A DNA stretch of 64,000 nt from Asparagopsis taxiformis (GCA_030407315.1 JALQPE010003117.1:16332-80331), one strand, 5' to 3'. Shown: positions 42,501-53,616, numbered from the stretch's first letter. Made by a program: numbers and translations. The notes: generated from the sequence alone by a model not told the origin.

Positions 42501-43163
42501 CTTCCAACCATCTATTCTACCCATTGGGTTTTGAAAGACAAGTGGGTATCTCATTCCACCGATCAGGAGATTCCTCTAAATGATAGATATTCCATTGAAA
42601 AGCTGCTGCTCTCTGCCTTCGCGGAAGAGCCCCGGGAGGGAAAACTTTTTTCATATTACAAATCCGCCATCCGCGGGAAGACAACTGGTAACCTTCCCCC
42701 TTATTCAGTATTTCAACAAAGCTCAGTTCACATCCTGAGAAGGGGTACTGCACTCCAATCACTGATTTTCGGGGACGTGTCGGCGCCCTTGCTGTGCCAG
42801 CCGTACGTGGAATCCGACCGACACTTCTTCTTCGACATAAGCAAGGCATACACCTTCCTGGTCTGCGCAATTTTGAGTGTTCACGTAGAGGGTGGAACTG
42901 CTGAGCCGTTCGCAGCTGTGTGGCCCTTACCCCGCATCCTTTCCAAAGGTTCCATGGTTATACATGCTAGGAAATCTGGCTTACAGCTTTTACGCCTCAC
43001 TTCTTCCGTGATTCGAGTTGCAACTATACATGCATGTTCCACAGAACACAAATGCTCTGCAAACACTACCCTCCACCAGGTCAGCCACTCTTCGGCACTC
43101 CTGGATGGCGGTTCACATTACGTCGTCGATAGATCCCTGGGTTACCCTCCTAGAACGGCATAA
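39562..43163 (+). CDS. DDE transposase, CACTA superfamily (tnp2/Plavaka-like)
   Basis: Two frames contribute. The first (39562 to ~40,070) has the N-terminal helical region, with a transposase-like FPSYSTLQRYILP segment. The second (~40,070-43163) has the catalytic core. Reading on in only one frame gives an unlikely N-terminus, so a frameshift or a short intron lies near 40,060-40,110. Candidate catalytic residues: the Asp in YCDGFSQYN (~40,935), the Asp in FIGDYPEITN (~41,200) just before a Cys pair in SACPCHLC, and the Glu in FESAHQPLKR (~42,195). The GDxP ... CxxC arrangement is the hallmark of tnp2/Plavaka transposases. About 1,200 residues fits the family. The enzyme cuts and joins at the CACTAGG ends and is the element's mobility gene; it lies near the right end as the last gene. 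Confidence 0.82.
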
Positions 43164-43203
43164 ACTGTACTGATCCACAACCCGAAATATACAATTCCTT
43201 TCG

Positions 43204-43326
43204 GCAGTCACCGGTTTCGAAACCTGTTTCATTGTCACCGGTTTCGAAACCTGTTTCTCCTTCACTGTCACCGGTTTCAAAACCTGTTTCTGCTTGTGTG
43301 TGTTCGTCACTGTTTTCGAAACAACT
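43204..43326 (+). repeat. Four copies of a GTCACCGGTTTC motif
   Basis: GTCACCGGTTTCGAAACCTG occurs twice and with small changes twice more. Its core is the reverse complement of GAAACCGGTGAC in the 57-bp minisatellite. TTTCGAAA makes each copy partly palindromic. Confidence 0.75.
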
Positions 43327-43329
43327 GCC

Positions 43330-44800
43330 ATTGTTCTATTACAATAATTTGGTTACATTAGGCAGTCCTTCCACATTTTGCCGCTCTTCTATTCTCGCGT
43401 GAAAGCTGCAGCTTTCTGCTGCATGCAGCTTTCTTCCTTTCATGCATTTCATGAAATGCAAGTGCACTTCAGAAGGACAGCCTCCGACGTCTGCGGCTTT
43501 CCCTCTCCAGTTCAATGCTACATTTCCGCTAAATCACTGCCCTCGGCTGTCAGTGGTTGTGCAACCCATGGTCTCTTCAACACCTGCTGCCCTCCATCTC
43601 ATGTTCCACTACTGTGCATACCCATCATTATACCGACAAACACACATGCCTGTCAGAGGTTCTCCAACCGATGACATCCTCCGTCCTGGGTTTTCACACA
43701 ATACCTCTTACGGGCCACATCACACCTCCCAAGGCGTATCTCTAGCCGTCATCACAAACTTCTAAATCACTTGGCATTAATGTTCCCAGACTGTGCCAGG
43801 TCATTGCTTCAACAGGGCGTCAGAGTGGTTATTTCGTCCTTTCTACGATGATTCTATTTTTAATATTCAACCATGATTGTATTGCCAGGCCAGTCTGCTC
43901 AAATACATTGACATATGATTGATTTCCGCCGTTCACAGCTGTGACTTGGCAAGCGATACTATCCGCTGGCAAGTAGTACGTCGCAATTCACATTGTGTCT
44001 TCCGGGCCAGTGACCAACAAGCTTGCCAAATCACTCAGCCCACGAACCTAGGTTTTTCTCTACTCCTGACACCAGCCGCAAGTTGCCAATTATGCTCCTA
44101 GACGATCTCCCACTCCTTGCCTCATATAAATACAGAGAGAACTCAATAACATCTCTCCAGGAAAATCTCGCTCATGCAATTTTCTCACACTATCGTTCCG
44201 AACACCTCATCCCTGTTGCACGCTTCTTCACTATCGTTCCGAACACCTCATACCTTTTCCACGCTTCTTGGAAGGTTCATTTTGCTCATCTATTGTCTAC
44301 TTCACGTATCATCTTCGTCATTGTATGATTTTGCCGACTCACATTTATCCCAACTCCGAATGGCCTTCTTCGACAATGGAGACAGCACTACTTTCAAACT
44401 ATCTCGCACCCTTCAAGTCACCATGTTTCGTTGGTTTGTACTCACCATTTTCAACCGCTCATAATCCTGCCAGTGGTTGTGCAACCGGTGTTTCCTGAAA
44501 TCACTCTCCGTTATCATTACCCAGGTTGTGCAACCGGTGTTTTCTGATATCACTCTACACTATCATTGCCCGGGCTTACCACTTCTTTTTCTTTCCTTGT
44601 ACATTTCTTCTTTCTTTGCACAGTCTGTACATCAATCACACTCCTCCATCTCAAAATTCAAATACCACGAGCCGGATACTGTTTTGGTGATGCATCTATC
44701 AATCTTCATTATCGTTAATATAGCTCTGTCCTTTCCTTCCAAATAAATATTGCTTCAGAGCATCTGTTGCCTTCACACCTACACTACTTTACCATATCTG
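43330..44800. other. Right non-coding part of the CACTA element
   Basis: No credible gene (frames up to 108 codons only). GTTGTGCAACCGGTGTTTYC occurs at about 44,473 and 44,526, and GGTTGTGCAACCCATGG-like copies at about 43,555. An ATTTCATGAAATGCA inverted repeat lies at 43,445. Confidence 0.4.
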
Positions 44801-44819
44801 TCTTCAATACATCCCAAAA

Positions 44820-45790
44820 TCTAGTGTTCCCGGAGCACATTATGGCATTTCTGGTTTGAAAATTAGGTTTCAATTTACACCGTTATGGTATTTCTGGTTC
44901 GGTAATTTAGAGCTCCTAGAACGGTGTACAGCATCCATGTCTTTTAGTTATAGTGATCCCAGAACAATTTATGACGTTCCTGTTTTCGAATCGCATTGTT
45001 CCTAGAACGGTATATACTGTTCATGAATTGAACTTTCACTATTCGCAGAACGCTCTCTACTGTTCCCCGTTTCGATGTTCACTGTTCCTGGAACATCCCT
45101 CATCGTCTCCATGTTCCTACTTTAGTATTCCAAGAACAGGCTGTGATGATCCAGGCCGCCTTTTTTGCTCTTCCCAGGACAGTACATGGTGTCCTTGTTC
45201 GTTGGATTCATTGTTCCCAGGACTTCCAACAGTGTTCCTGGTTTCTATGCATACTGGCTCCGGATCAATCTTCGGTGATCCCAGTCTCCATCTATATCAC
45301 TTCAGGGACTGTCTTTACTGTTTTGTCGCGTTCCATGTCTGTACTCCTAGAACAGTCCTTGTCGTTCCTGCTTCCAAATTCACTGTTCAGCGAACGCTAT
45401 GTTCCGTTTTCCTCCTCTCACTACATTGCTCCAAAGAACGGTTTGTATTGTTTGCAGTTCCGATATTATGTCAGTCTACACCGTTCATTTGGTGTTGTTT
45501 GTATAGTTCCTGGAGTATTCGAAGCTGTTCTGGGTACTCCACCACGCTGTTCCCAGAACAATGATTACTGTCCCAGAATGTCAACATAGTGTTCCCAGAA
45601 CAGTAAGATTGCTTCCTGGAAGTCTAATACAGTGTTCTCAGGAACGTTCTTCATCGTTCTCATGTTTGAAATACCGTTCTATGAATTGTCCATACTGTTC
45701 TCGGTTTTAAATATACTGTTCTCCGGACAGTACTCTTCTTGTTCCATGAACAGTGTTTGGTGACACAATAAAACACTGTTTCACTGTTCT
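44820..45790 (+). repeat. Right subterminal repeats of the CACTA element
   Basis: Dozens of GTTCC(C/T)AGAACAGT, ACTGTTC and GGAACAGT motifs are spaced 20-40 bases apart, denser than at the left end. They match the left array in sequence. Short frames in this stretch are by-products. Confidence 0.8.
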
Positions 45791-45815
45791 CAGTGCATTT
45801 CGTGCCTTCCTAGTG

Positions 45816-46395
45816 TATCGCAGGGTCCGCTCTGCGTACGATAGCCGAGGAGCAGATCACGAGGATGCTCAACGAAGGGGATCGAACCCGCGTTCAGCGA
45901 ATGGGCGTCACCAATCGAGTTGGTGCCGAAGAAGGACGGATCCTTACGTTTCTGTGTCGATACAGGCGTTTTGAACACGAAAAGATCGCTGATTCGTACC
46001 CGCTTCCTCGTATGGAAGATTGCCTCGATTCGCTTGGCGAACGCCGCCATCTCCGACACTCGATTGTAACGCCGGTTCTGGCAAGTGCCCGTCTCCGCCG
46101 AGGACGTGATAAGACAAACGTTTACGTCTTTCATGGGAACGTATCGCTACGTGCGAATGCCATTTCGGCTACGAAATGCCCCCGCTACGTTTCAGCGGAC
46201 GTTGGACATAATCCTCTCCGGAGTACGTTGGCAATCGTGCCTTGTCTACTTAGACGACGTAATCGTCTTTTCGAAAGACCTCGAGTCTCACCTGGGTCAC
46301 GTTGACCAGGTACTTCCCTGCTACGCGCAGCGGGAATAACGTTAAAGCTCACGAAGTGCTCGTTCTTTCAACCACGCGTTGACTACCTGGGGCAC
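45816..46395 (+). pseudogene. Reverse transcriptase of chromovirus A, rest of the domain
   Basis: Resumes directly after the CACTA element (TAT CGC AGG) and continues in several frames: a PKKDGS(L)RFCVD stretch with the first catalytic Asp near 45,955, [16 protein letters not shown], the FRLRNAPATFQRTLD region, and the catalytic YLDD at 46,247-46,258. At least three frame changes occur within 500 bases, so the domain is not translatable as it stands. Confidence 0.8.
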
Positions 46396-47090
46396 GTGAT
46401 CACCCAGGGAAGCTGCACGTCGCAGCACGGAACAAGGAAGCCTTCGTACGGCTACGTTCCCGCGGGACAAGACGCAATGTCGATCGTTTTGGGCGCGGCC
46501 AACGTTTACCGCCGTTTCGTAAAGGCGTATGCCGAGATCGCTCGGCCACTCAACACGATGTTGAAGAAGGACGCTTCCCCCGATTGGACGAACCCAACGG
46601 ACGCGCAAACGAATGCGTTCGAAACGTTGAAGACAATACTGGTGTCGCCACCAGTCTTGCACCTTCCGAAGGCGGGACGTCCGTTCATGATCGATACCGA
46701 CGCGTCGGCGTATCAGCTGGGAGCTACGTTGCTCCAGCAGCAAACGAGGATAAGCCCAACGAATGGGTGCCGATTGGGTACTGGTCGAAGACCCTTAACG
46801 AAACCGAACGTGGTTACTCGGCGACCGAGCGCGAGTGCTACTCCGTCGTTTGGGCGATAACGTCGCTCCGACCCTACGTAGAGGGTCAACGATTTACCGT
46901 ACGTACGGACCACGAAGCCTTACGTTGGCTGATGACGTTGACGGACGCGTCCGGACGACTACTACGATGGAGGCTACGCGTTGCCGAATTCGATTTCGAA
47001 GTTACGTACAGGCCTGGGCGCGTGCACCAGGTACCTGACGCTTTATCACGTGTGATATCTACGTATGACGACGGTCGACCCGTCGACGAT
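46396..47090 (+). pseudogene. RNase H region of chromovirus A
   Basis: FVKAYAEIARPLN and FMIDTDASAYQLGATL (first catalytic Asp) lie in one frame. The next frame has TERECYSVVWAI (Glu), RTDHEALRWL (Asp) and PDALSR, the standard end of the Ty3/gypsy RNase H domain. A frame change sits near 46,745. Confidence 0.8.
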
Positions 47091-48700
47091 GACGTACCAT
47101 CGTACGGGGACGCGGTCCTCGTGACGACTCGCAGTCGTCGACAACGCACACGAAATGGGCAAGGACGAACGACGTCCGTACGTAAAAAGGCGACGAATGC
47201 CGGGGTCACGACGACCCGTCGAACGAGACTCGTGACGAACGAACACCAGCCGCGACGGCTGGCAACGATGAACTCGAGTTCAATCACGATGCGTCGCTCG
47301 ATGACGTTCTTGACGAGGAACCGGATTTCCTCGACGAGCAGCGCGCTGCTGAAGACGATTCGGCACGCGTGCCACCAGCTGACGTTCAGCTCCCCATTAC
47401 GAGGGACGAGCTTATCGAAGCTCAACGCGAGGACGCGTTCTGTCAAACGATACTGACACGACAGTCTGACACGCAGGACGCTGCATTCTTCGAAGGCCAC
47501 GATGGCCTACTCCGACGCCGGAACCCTCACGATGAGGAACGTACACAAATCGTTGTGCCGGTTTCGTTACGGCCGCGGCTGCTGGAGTTTAACGCACCAC
47601 CACGTCCTCGCTGGACATCCCGGACAAACGCGTATGTACTATACCCTACGGAGGACGTACTACTGGCCCGCGATGGCCGCCGACATCCACGCAACGGTAC
47701 GAAACTGCGTCGGATGTGCGAAGAACCGCGTGATGCTTCGCAAACGGACGAACCCGCTACGTTTATTTCCGGCTACGGAGCCGCTGCGAGACCTATGTAT
47801 CGACATACTAGGTCCGCTTACGAAGACCACGCGTGGCAAACGATTTATTCTCGTTTATAACGGACCGCTTCACGAAGCTGACTAGAGTCGTACCTCTACG
47901 TAATATCGATTCCGCCAACGTGGCGAGTGCGTTCGTCAACGCGTGGGTCTTCTCGTATGGACCCCACGGACGCTCATAAGCGACAACGGAAAGCAGTTCG
48001 CTGCTAAGTTCTTCCAGCGCGTTGCAACGAGATTGGCGTAACGACGTCTTTACGTCGACGTACCACCCCCAACGAACGGGCAGGTGGGAGCGCTACAACA
48101 GACGATCCTGGCGATGCTGCGCAATTACGTGAACGAAAACCAGAACGACTGGGATCGATACGCATCGGGGTTAACGTTTGCGTACAACACGCATGTGCAT
48201 TCGAGCACGGGCACGACGCCCTTCGATTTGATTCTCACGAATCCACCGCCACCGTTGGCGCTACACACGTCGGTAACGAACCGCGAACTACCCGACGGGG
48301 GAGGGCGAGCCACTTACGTTCGTGAGCTCGCCACAACGATGGATAACGCGTATCGAACGCTGAAGGCCGCGCAGGCACGTTATAAACGAAATTTCGACAA
48401 GCGAGTCCGTGTCTCGAATCGAAACATCCGCGCGGGAGAATACGTATTCATCGACCCGACGACGGGACCACGAAGGGCACGAAGCTCGGCAACACGCGTT
48501 GGGACCGTTCCGCGTACTACGTAAACGACGTACGAACGTTCGTCATCCAACGAGGAGACGTATTGAACGTGTCAACTCGGACCGCGTTGCGTACGCGCCA
48601 ACGCCGGCGAACGCGCCCCCGCCGAGCCATACGATGCCACCGAGGCAGACCTCGACAAGAACCGCGACGGTCCGGCGTATGTAGTAGACGACCTACTAAA
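47091..48700 (+). pseudogene. Integrase of chromovirus A, frameshifted
   Basis: After a low-complexity linker, an HHCC zinc domain is visible around 47,595-47,725 (HVLAGHPGQTR ... CVGCAKN). The catalytic Asp in CIDILGPL follows near 47,795, then LISDNGKQF (second Asp) near 47,970, with the third-acid region near 48,080, where a single extra G disrupts the usual QVERYN. The core ends with GLTFAYNTHVHSSTGTTPFDL. Several frame changes make it non-functional as read. Confidence 0.8.
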
Positions 48701-48709
48701 CGATCGCGT

Positions 48710-48840
48710 AAACGATGACGCACCCTAGACTTCATCGTGAAGTGGGTCGGGTATCGTGACCCTACGTGGGAGCCCCGCCGGAACGTATCTGAAGAGAGCG
48801 TCTCTCGATACTTTGCACGCGTGCGACGAGCAACAACGTG
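48710..48840 (+). pseudogene. C-terminal chromodomain of chromovirus integrase
   Basis: One frame reads DFIVKWVGYRDPTWEP and continues to SVSRYFARV, a clear chromodomain core (VKWxGYxDPTWEP). This domain directs integration to marked chromatin in chromoviruses. It is separated from the integrase core by frameshifts. Confidence 0.8.
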
Positions 48841-49130
48841 AAAGGCCACGACGGCCCCCGAAAACGCACACGAGCGTCGGGTTAAGCGCACGCTGCGCGA
48901 CGTTGCACGATGCAACAAACGAAGGCGACGAGCCCACGAACGAGAAGCAAAGGCACAAAACGAGTGGCCGGGACGTCCACCCTTGCGTTGGGGGGCGCGA
49001 TGCGTGCTAGAGCCGTCGCTCTTTTCGTTTTCGACACCATACGTTGGTGGAGGCACGAGCGCCAACGAAAGATGGACGACGAGTCCACGCGCGACGATTC
49101 ACACGATATGAAGAGCCACGACTGGCTCGA
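48841..49130 (+). other. 3' tail of chromovirus A
   Basis: The ACG/CGT-rich composition continues, but no domain and no 3' LTR are visible before the change at 49131. A GGGGGG tract at about 48,989 could be the polypurine tract, but no LTR start follows it. Confidence 0.4.
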
Positions 49131-49500
49131 CACTACGGTGTTGAAATGAAAAAAGAGATAGTAAATTTACTGTCTGAGACAGTAAAAATTACTGCCTGGC
49201 CAAGACAGTGCGCGGAGACAGTGAATTTTACTGTCTGGAAATTTCCGAGTACTGCTGCAGCAGTAAAATGGCACTAGTTCTGGACAATATCAAAAACATA
49301 AAAAATCTACTGTCCAGAACAGTAAATTTTCTGTCTGGAAGTGTTGCCGCCAGACAGTATGTGCAGACAGTACATTTTACTGTCTGAGGCAGTGCATTTT
49401 ATTGTATTACTGCACTGTCTGGGGAATCTGTAGACAGTAGTGTAGATAGCAAATTGTATTGTCTGCGGGTAGTACCGTGCATTGGTTGACACACTGTCTG
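49131..49500 (+). repeat. CACTA-like terminus and subterminal repeats (right)
   Basis: CACTACGGTGTTGAAATG at 49131 marks a CACTA-type end directly against the chromovirus tail. GACAGTAAATTTTACTGTC and TACTGCCTGGC motifs follow about every 25 bases, as at 18,850-19,370. The other end of this element is not found. Confidence 0.6.
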
Positions 49501-49775
49501 GTGGAGTGGACTTGAGAGGAAATATGGAGCATAGTGTTAGTGTGAAAGAAAATATTGGAATGGTGTGTGGTATACGACTATAGTAATTTTGATGGAGCTT
49601 TACAGATAGAAGGATGCTGTGAAGTTAGTATGAGGGAGGATAAGTTCTAGAGGAGAGCAGATAGAACGTACTCCGATGGAGCAAAGTATATGAAATGTGC
49701 GAAGAAGGCCTGTAGTCACTTCGATGCTTCTTATGGACTCAGTGTTACAAATGCTCTGTGAGCAAACCTTAGCCT

Positions 49776-49823
49776 GTTCTTCTACCAATAGGATATCGTG
49801 CGATATCCTGTTGGTAGAAGAAC
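49776..49823. repeat. 23-bp inverted repeat, 2-base loop
   Basis: The arms at 49776-49798 and 49801-49823 (GTTCTTCTACCAATAGGATA...) match at 22 of 23 positions. It would form a strong cruciform or hairpin. It lies in otherwise unassigned DNA. Confidence 0.8.
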
Positions 49824-50691
49824 GCAACAAGTCTTGCGCGAGCATTAGTATCTGCGATGATCCAAACAGCCCTCATAGCCTCGAGGCTATTCGATCGAAT
49901 TTTGGAACGCCTATTTCAAAAACTGTCTTTTGTGCTGCAATAGTTGTACAACTAATCAAGTGAATACACGAAGAACACGGATTATGAACGTTCCGCCACA
50001 TCAACGACACGTCGCTGTTTAAAGGAGTTGCGCAATTCGGCCTTCTACGTATTCGGAAAGCAAGAGGCTGCCTAGTGCTTAATTTATTTGCAAATGGAGA
50101 TATTCATGGCTGGAAGGCGAAGTTATATGTTTCCCAGTTGATTTCCCATTGCCACTGCCAATCGCTCATGATCGCATAGTAGCCATGTCGAGAAGGCATC
50201 CATACGTACGTATATCCACATGGATATCCACGTATTCATTTGAATGCAAAGCGGGAGGAGGACGGTACATCATCTTGAGAATATCGTGTGGGAGATATTG
50301 AAGAGTGTGCACCGCGTTACGAAGATTGGGAGTGACGCTCGATAGAGAAAAGACTTGTAATATAGAAAGTGCGATGTGTAGCACGTGGCGCCATATGCAA
50401 TGATTTAGCAATAATGAGCGTTTATCTCTCCTTCACTACCCCAACTGGCCTTGTCCTCAGCTGTAAGCCTGCTTACGACAGCCCCGAACCACTGGTTACC
50501 TTCTCATCGACCCCGGCCCATCTGCTTTGCCCTCCCACATTCTCACCTTTGAAGCTCCCCTACGAGATGCACAAGAGTCTCGGGCGCGACAACTTGAGTG
50601 ACTGTACGTGAGCGGGGAGGGCTCAATCGGCGAGAGCAGGGCCGATTCTGAGCGAGCGAGTAATCGGCAATAAGTTGGTTGATCCGCGTAT
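49824..50691. other. Unassigned DNA before the right arm
   Basis: I see no gene, domain or clear repeat here. Short frames only. It may be the interior of the CACTA-like element that starts at 49131. Confidence 0.4.
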
Positions 50692-51269
50692 CGTCTGTGT
50701 TCTCGGAAATGGACGCGGACGTCCACAACCTCTAGTACACCTAGTATTACTAGGCGGACGTCCATGTTCTCCAGTATTTTTGGATGTCCGCCTAGAACCG
50801 GACGTCCATGCGGTCTAGTACGTCTAGTATTACTAGGGCGACATTCATTGTTTCTAGTACCACGGATGTCCCCCTCGGGATGGACTTCCGCCATGTCTAT
50901 GTCCACCTAGGACGGGCGCCGGTTCAGAAATTCAAAAATTTCGACCCCAGAAATTTCTGCCGCCGTGCTCGACATGGATGTCCGCATCCATCACGGCGAC
51001 CACTCTATTTTTCCTTGTCGGTCGACTCCAATTTCGTCTTTAATTTTTTCATCCTCTCGCTCACACCCCCTTCCAGTTGGTGCTCACCTCCCCCGTACTG
51101 TACCTCAAACACCCCAATACCACTCTAGCACGCATTTTCAGCTACCTATCCCCGCTTCCACGGTGCACACCTCCATTCCATACCTACTTTTCTGCTCTAC
51201 CGTACAGATTTCGTATAACCAGTCCTCATACTACCTCAGAATAGGGCAAAACACCCCCTATCTCCTCGA

Positions 51270-52080
51270 CCATGCTCTCCCCCATCACCTTTGAAACGTA
51301 TTGTTCTTCAGTACCCTCTCTCCTCTACCCTCAACCCCTCTCCTTCGCCCTCTACACAAACTTCCCCTGCAGCTTACTCTTCCAAAACCTCTCACTCCCC
51401 ATCCCGTACCCGACCTGCTCCACCCCTCCCTCCCTCAGCTGCTCCATGCCCCCACGCCATCCGCATCTTCGATACCGTATACACCACCACCACCGGCCCA
51501 CGCTCCCGCTCCCCCGCCGTCTCCCCAGAAACCTCCCCGCTCTGAAACACATATCAACCCCCCACTTCGCACCCTCCTCCCACTCCCCTCCCTCCCCAAA
51601 TACAATAACCCCCTTCTTCTCCATCACATCCCCACTCACCACAGCCAGAACAGACGCCACCCCTCCCCCTCTTTCTCCTCACTTTCCTAAAAACCCCTCC
51701 TCTCGGCGCGTTCAACCGCACCCTCCTACGGTCCCACCTAAACACCTCCTCCGCCCTCACTACCCCAACACCCCGCAGCGTCTCCCCAATCCCCATAATA
51801 TGCTTGTCGGCACTCCTCTCCGAATCACACTCCATTCTAAACCCGCACTCCGTACATTTCCACCTCCCCCTGTACCATCCCAAGATTCCATCCCTCCACA
51901 GAACACATCCTCATACCACAGAAGAATTTTCTTCCTCTCATACCTCATCCTTAAAACCTCCATCAGCTCCATGTAAATTTCGATGTAAATATTTTCTCTA
52001 CTATGCAATCTCAAACATGTATGAGCCTATGACTTTCCGCTTTGTCAACCCTGAATATTGGTACTCATGTATCATAAAAT
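51270..52080 (-). pseudogene. Right-arm copy of the degenerate zinc-finger region
   Basis: Minus-strand frames again give KCTECGFRMEC...DKH (51554-51883) and, with different frame breaks, MEKKGVIVFGEGGEWEEG joined to the KWGVDMCFRAG stretch (51352-51660). Here those two segments are in one frame, whereas in the left arm they are split, so the two copies carry different indels. The function is unknown. Confidence 0.3.
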
Positions 52081-52306
52081 AGGGCCACCCACATCCCTAT
52101 CCCGTTCTGCAAGCTTTACAAACCACTAGACGCATACTCCACAACTATACAACAAACACTACTCGCTATTTCAGACGACGCGGTACACAAGTAGCGTAGT
52201 GTCAACCTTCCGTGACGCCTTCCCTGATGCGTACAAGTGGGAAACACGTCTAGACGTATATCAGAACTGAGTGCGGGAATTTTCGGCACAGGAGATGCTG
52301 GGCCAC

Positions 52307-52395
52307 CAAATTGATTTTTCGGAAATTTTAGAATTTCTGGGCTGGCCAGCAATGCAATCGAGCTGGACATCCACCGGACGTCCATTTCAGGTTGG
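52307..52395 (+). repeat. Palindromic repeat, right arm, truncated copy
   Basis: Counterpart of L6 with the same truncation point. Confidence 0.7.
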
Positions 52396-52640
52396 TCGCG
52401 AGAGGGTGGGGCGGGACCATGATGAAACAAGGACCAAGACCTTTCCCTGACGTGTTGAGCCTGAAATCGACCCTTCGTGAGACGCGATTTTGGCTTACAG
52501 TTGGTGCTATAGAAGCCAGTGATAGCCCCGATCGGGGCGGCAGCCGGCTCCGGCTTACAGTTGGTGCTTACAGACGCCAGTGATAGCCCCCGATCGGGGC
52601 CGGCGGTCGGTTCCTGGGGCCGTTGTGGCCAAATTAGACA

Positions 52641-52860
52641 CCCTGATTTGAATTAAAATTTGGGCTATTCTCAAAAACATGCACATGTGAACATGTTTTT
52701 GAGATGGGGGTGTGCCGTACGGCACAATCGACCGCCCAAATCGTTGATTTTTGCAAGATTTTTTGTGCCCGAAATTTTAGAATTTCTGGGCTGGCCAGCA
52801 GTGCATCTGAGCTGGACATCCACCGGACGTCCATTTCAGGTTGGTCGTGTGCTGCCTACA
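52641..52860 (+). repeat. Palindromic ~200-bp repeat, extra right-arm copy
   Basis: A full copy with no counterpart in the left arm at this place. It is preceded at 52,490-52,630 by a doubled companion module (two CAGTTGGTGCT segments and two CGATCGGGG segments). Confidence 0.85.
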
Positions 52861-53141
52861 TCCACGCATTGCAGAAACTAAGCCAGCGGGTTCACTACTA
52901 ATACAAAGTACACGGAATATGAGTAACGTGATAGGTGAGTAGTGTTTGTGTTGAGGGAGTAAGGCGGGACCATTATGAAACACGGAAGAAGATGCGTACC
53001 TAGCATAACTTAGGCTTGAAGCCTGGAATCGACCCATCTTTCGGCGCCATTTAGCCTCACAGTTAGTGCTTACAGAAGCCAGTGATGACCCCGCTCGGGG
53101 CGGCGGCTCCGGTTCCTGGGGCCGTTGTGGCCAAATTAGAC

Positions 53142-53352
53142 ACCCTGATTTGAATTAAAATTTGGGCTATTCTCAAAAACATGCACATGTGAACATGTTT
53201 TTGAGATGGGGGTGTGCCGTACGGCACAATCGACCGCCCAAATCGATGTTTTTTGCAATATTTTTTTGTGCCCGAAATTGTAGAATTTCTGGGCTGGCCA
53301 GCAATGCATCTGAGCTGGACATCCACCGGACGTCCATTTCAGGTTGATCGTG
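53142..53352 (+). repeat. Palindromic ~200-bp repeat, right arm copy of L5
   Basis: Full copy downstream of the right ParB-oxygenase gene, with all palindromes kept. Confidence 0.85.
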
Positions 53353-53616
53353 TATCGTGCACGTCCACACATTACCGGAAGCAAGTAGGCGATGAAGCAC
53401 GTACAAACCCAATTGTTCTGCTATTTCTACCATAGACCATCGAGTCTAGAGATGTGAGGGAATCGTCCTGGAAATCATGCTCCAACCCACGAGGGAATGG
53501 ACAATCTAGTTTGAAAGCATGGAACGGAAGTACATTATAGTAGGTTCATAGATTGAAAGTGATAAAGGAGATGATTATATTCTCGATAATTGTTTACCAA
53601 AGTAGTTGTTGTTAAG

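Larger units (their letters stand above)
26162..45815 (+). mobile_element. 19.65-kb CACTA-type DNA transposon
   Basis: The ends are CACTAGGAGGGC (left) and, in reverse complement, CACTAGGAAGGC (right): 11 of 12 match, after which the terminal repeats diverge. Both ends have subterminal arrays of GAACAGT-type motifs. It interrupts the RT gene of chromovirus A, with TA on both sides. It carries four main genes (591 aa +, 466 aa -, SF1 helicase +, DDE transposase +) and a minisatellite. CACTA elements usually duplicate 2-3 bp; a 2-bp TA duplication fits the wider CMC group (CACTA, Mirage, Chapaev). Confidence 0.88.
21499..49130 (+). mobile_element. Chromovirus A (Ty3/gypsy), interrupted and 3' truncated
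   Basis: Order: 5' LTR, primer-binding site, gag with zinc knuckle, protease, reverse transcriptase, RNase H, integrase, chromodomain. RT-RNaseH before integrase and a C-terminal chromodomain identify a Ty3/gypsy chromovirus. The element is split by the CACTA transposon at 26162-45815. No 3' LTR is found: at 49131 the sequence changes to a CACTA-like end. The part right of the insertion has several frameshifts. The whole element has a conspicuously ACG/CGT-rich composition unlike its neighbours. Confidence 0.88.

Noticed and set aside
44953..45589. 203- and 148-codon frames near the right CACTA end
   Set aside because: They run through the subterminal repeat array; the peptides are rich in Phe/Ser/Cys from the repeat motifs.
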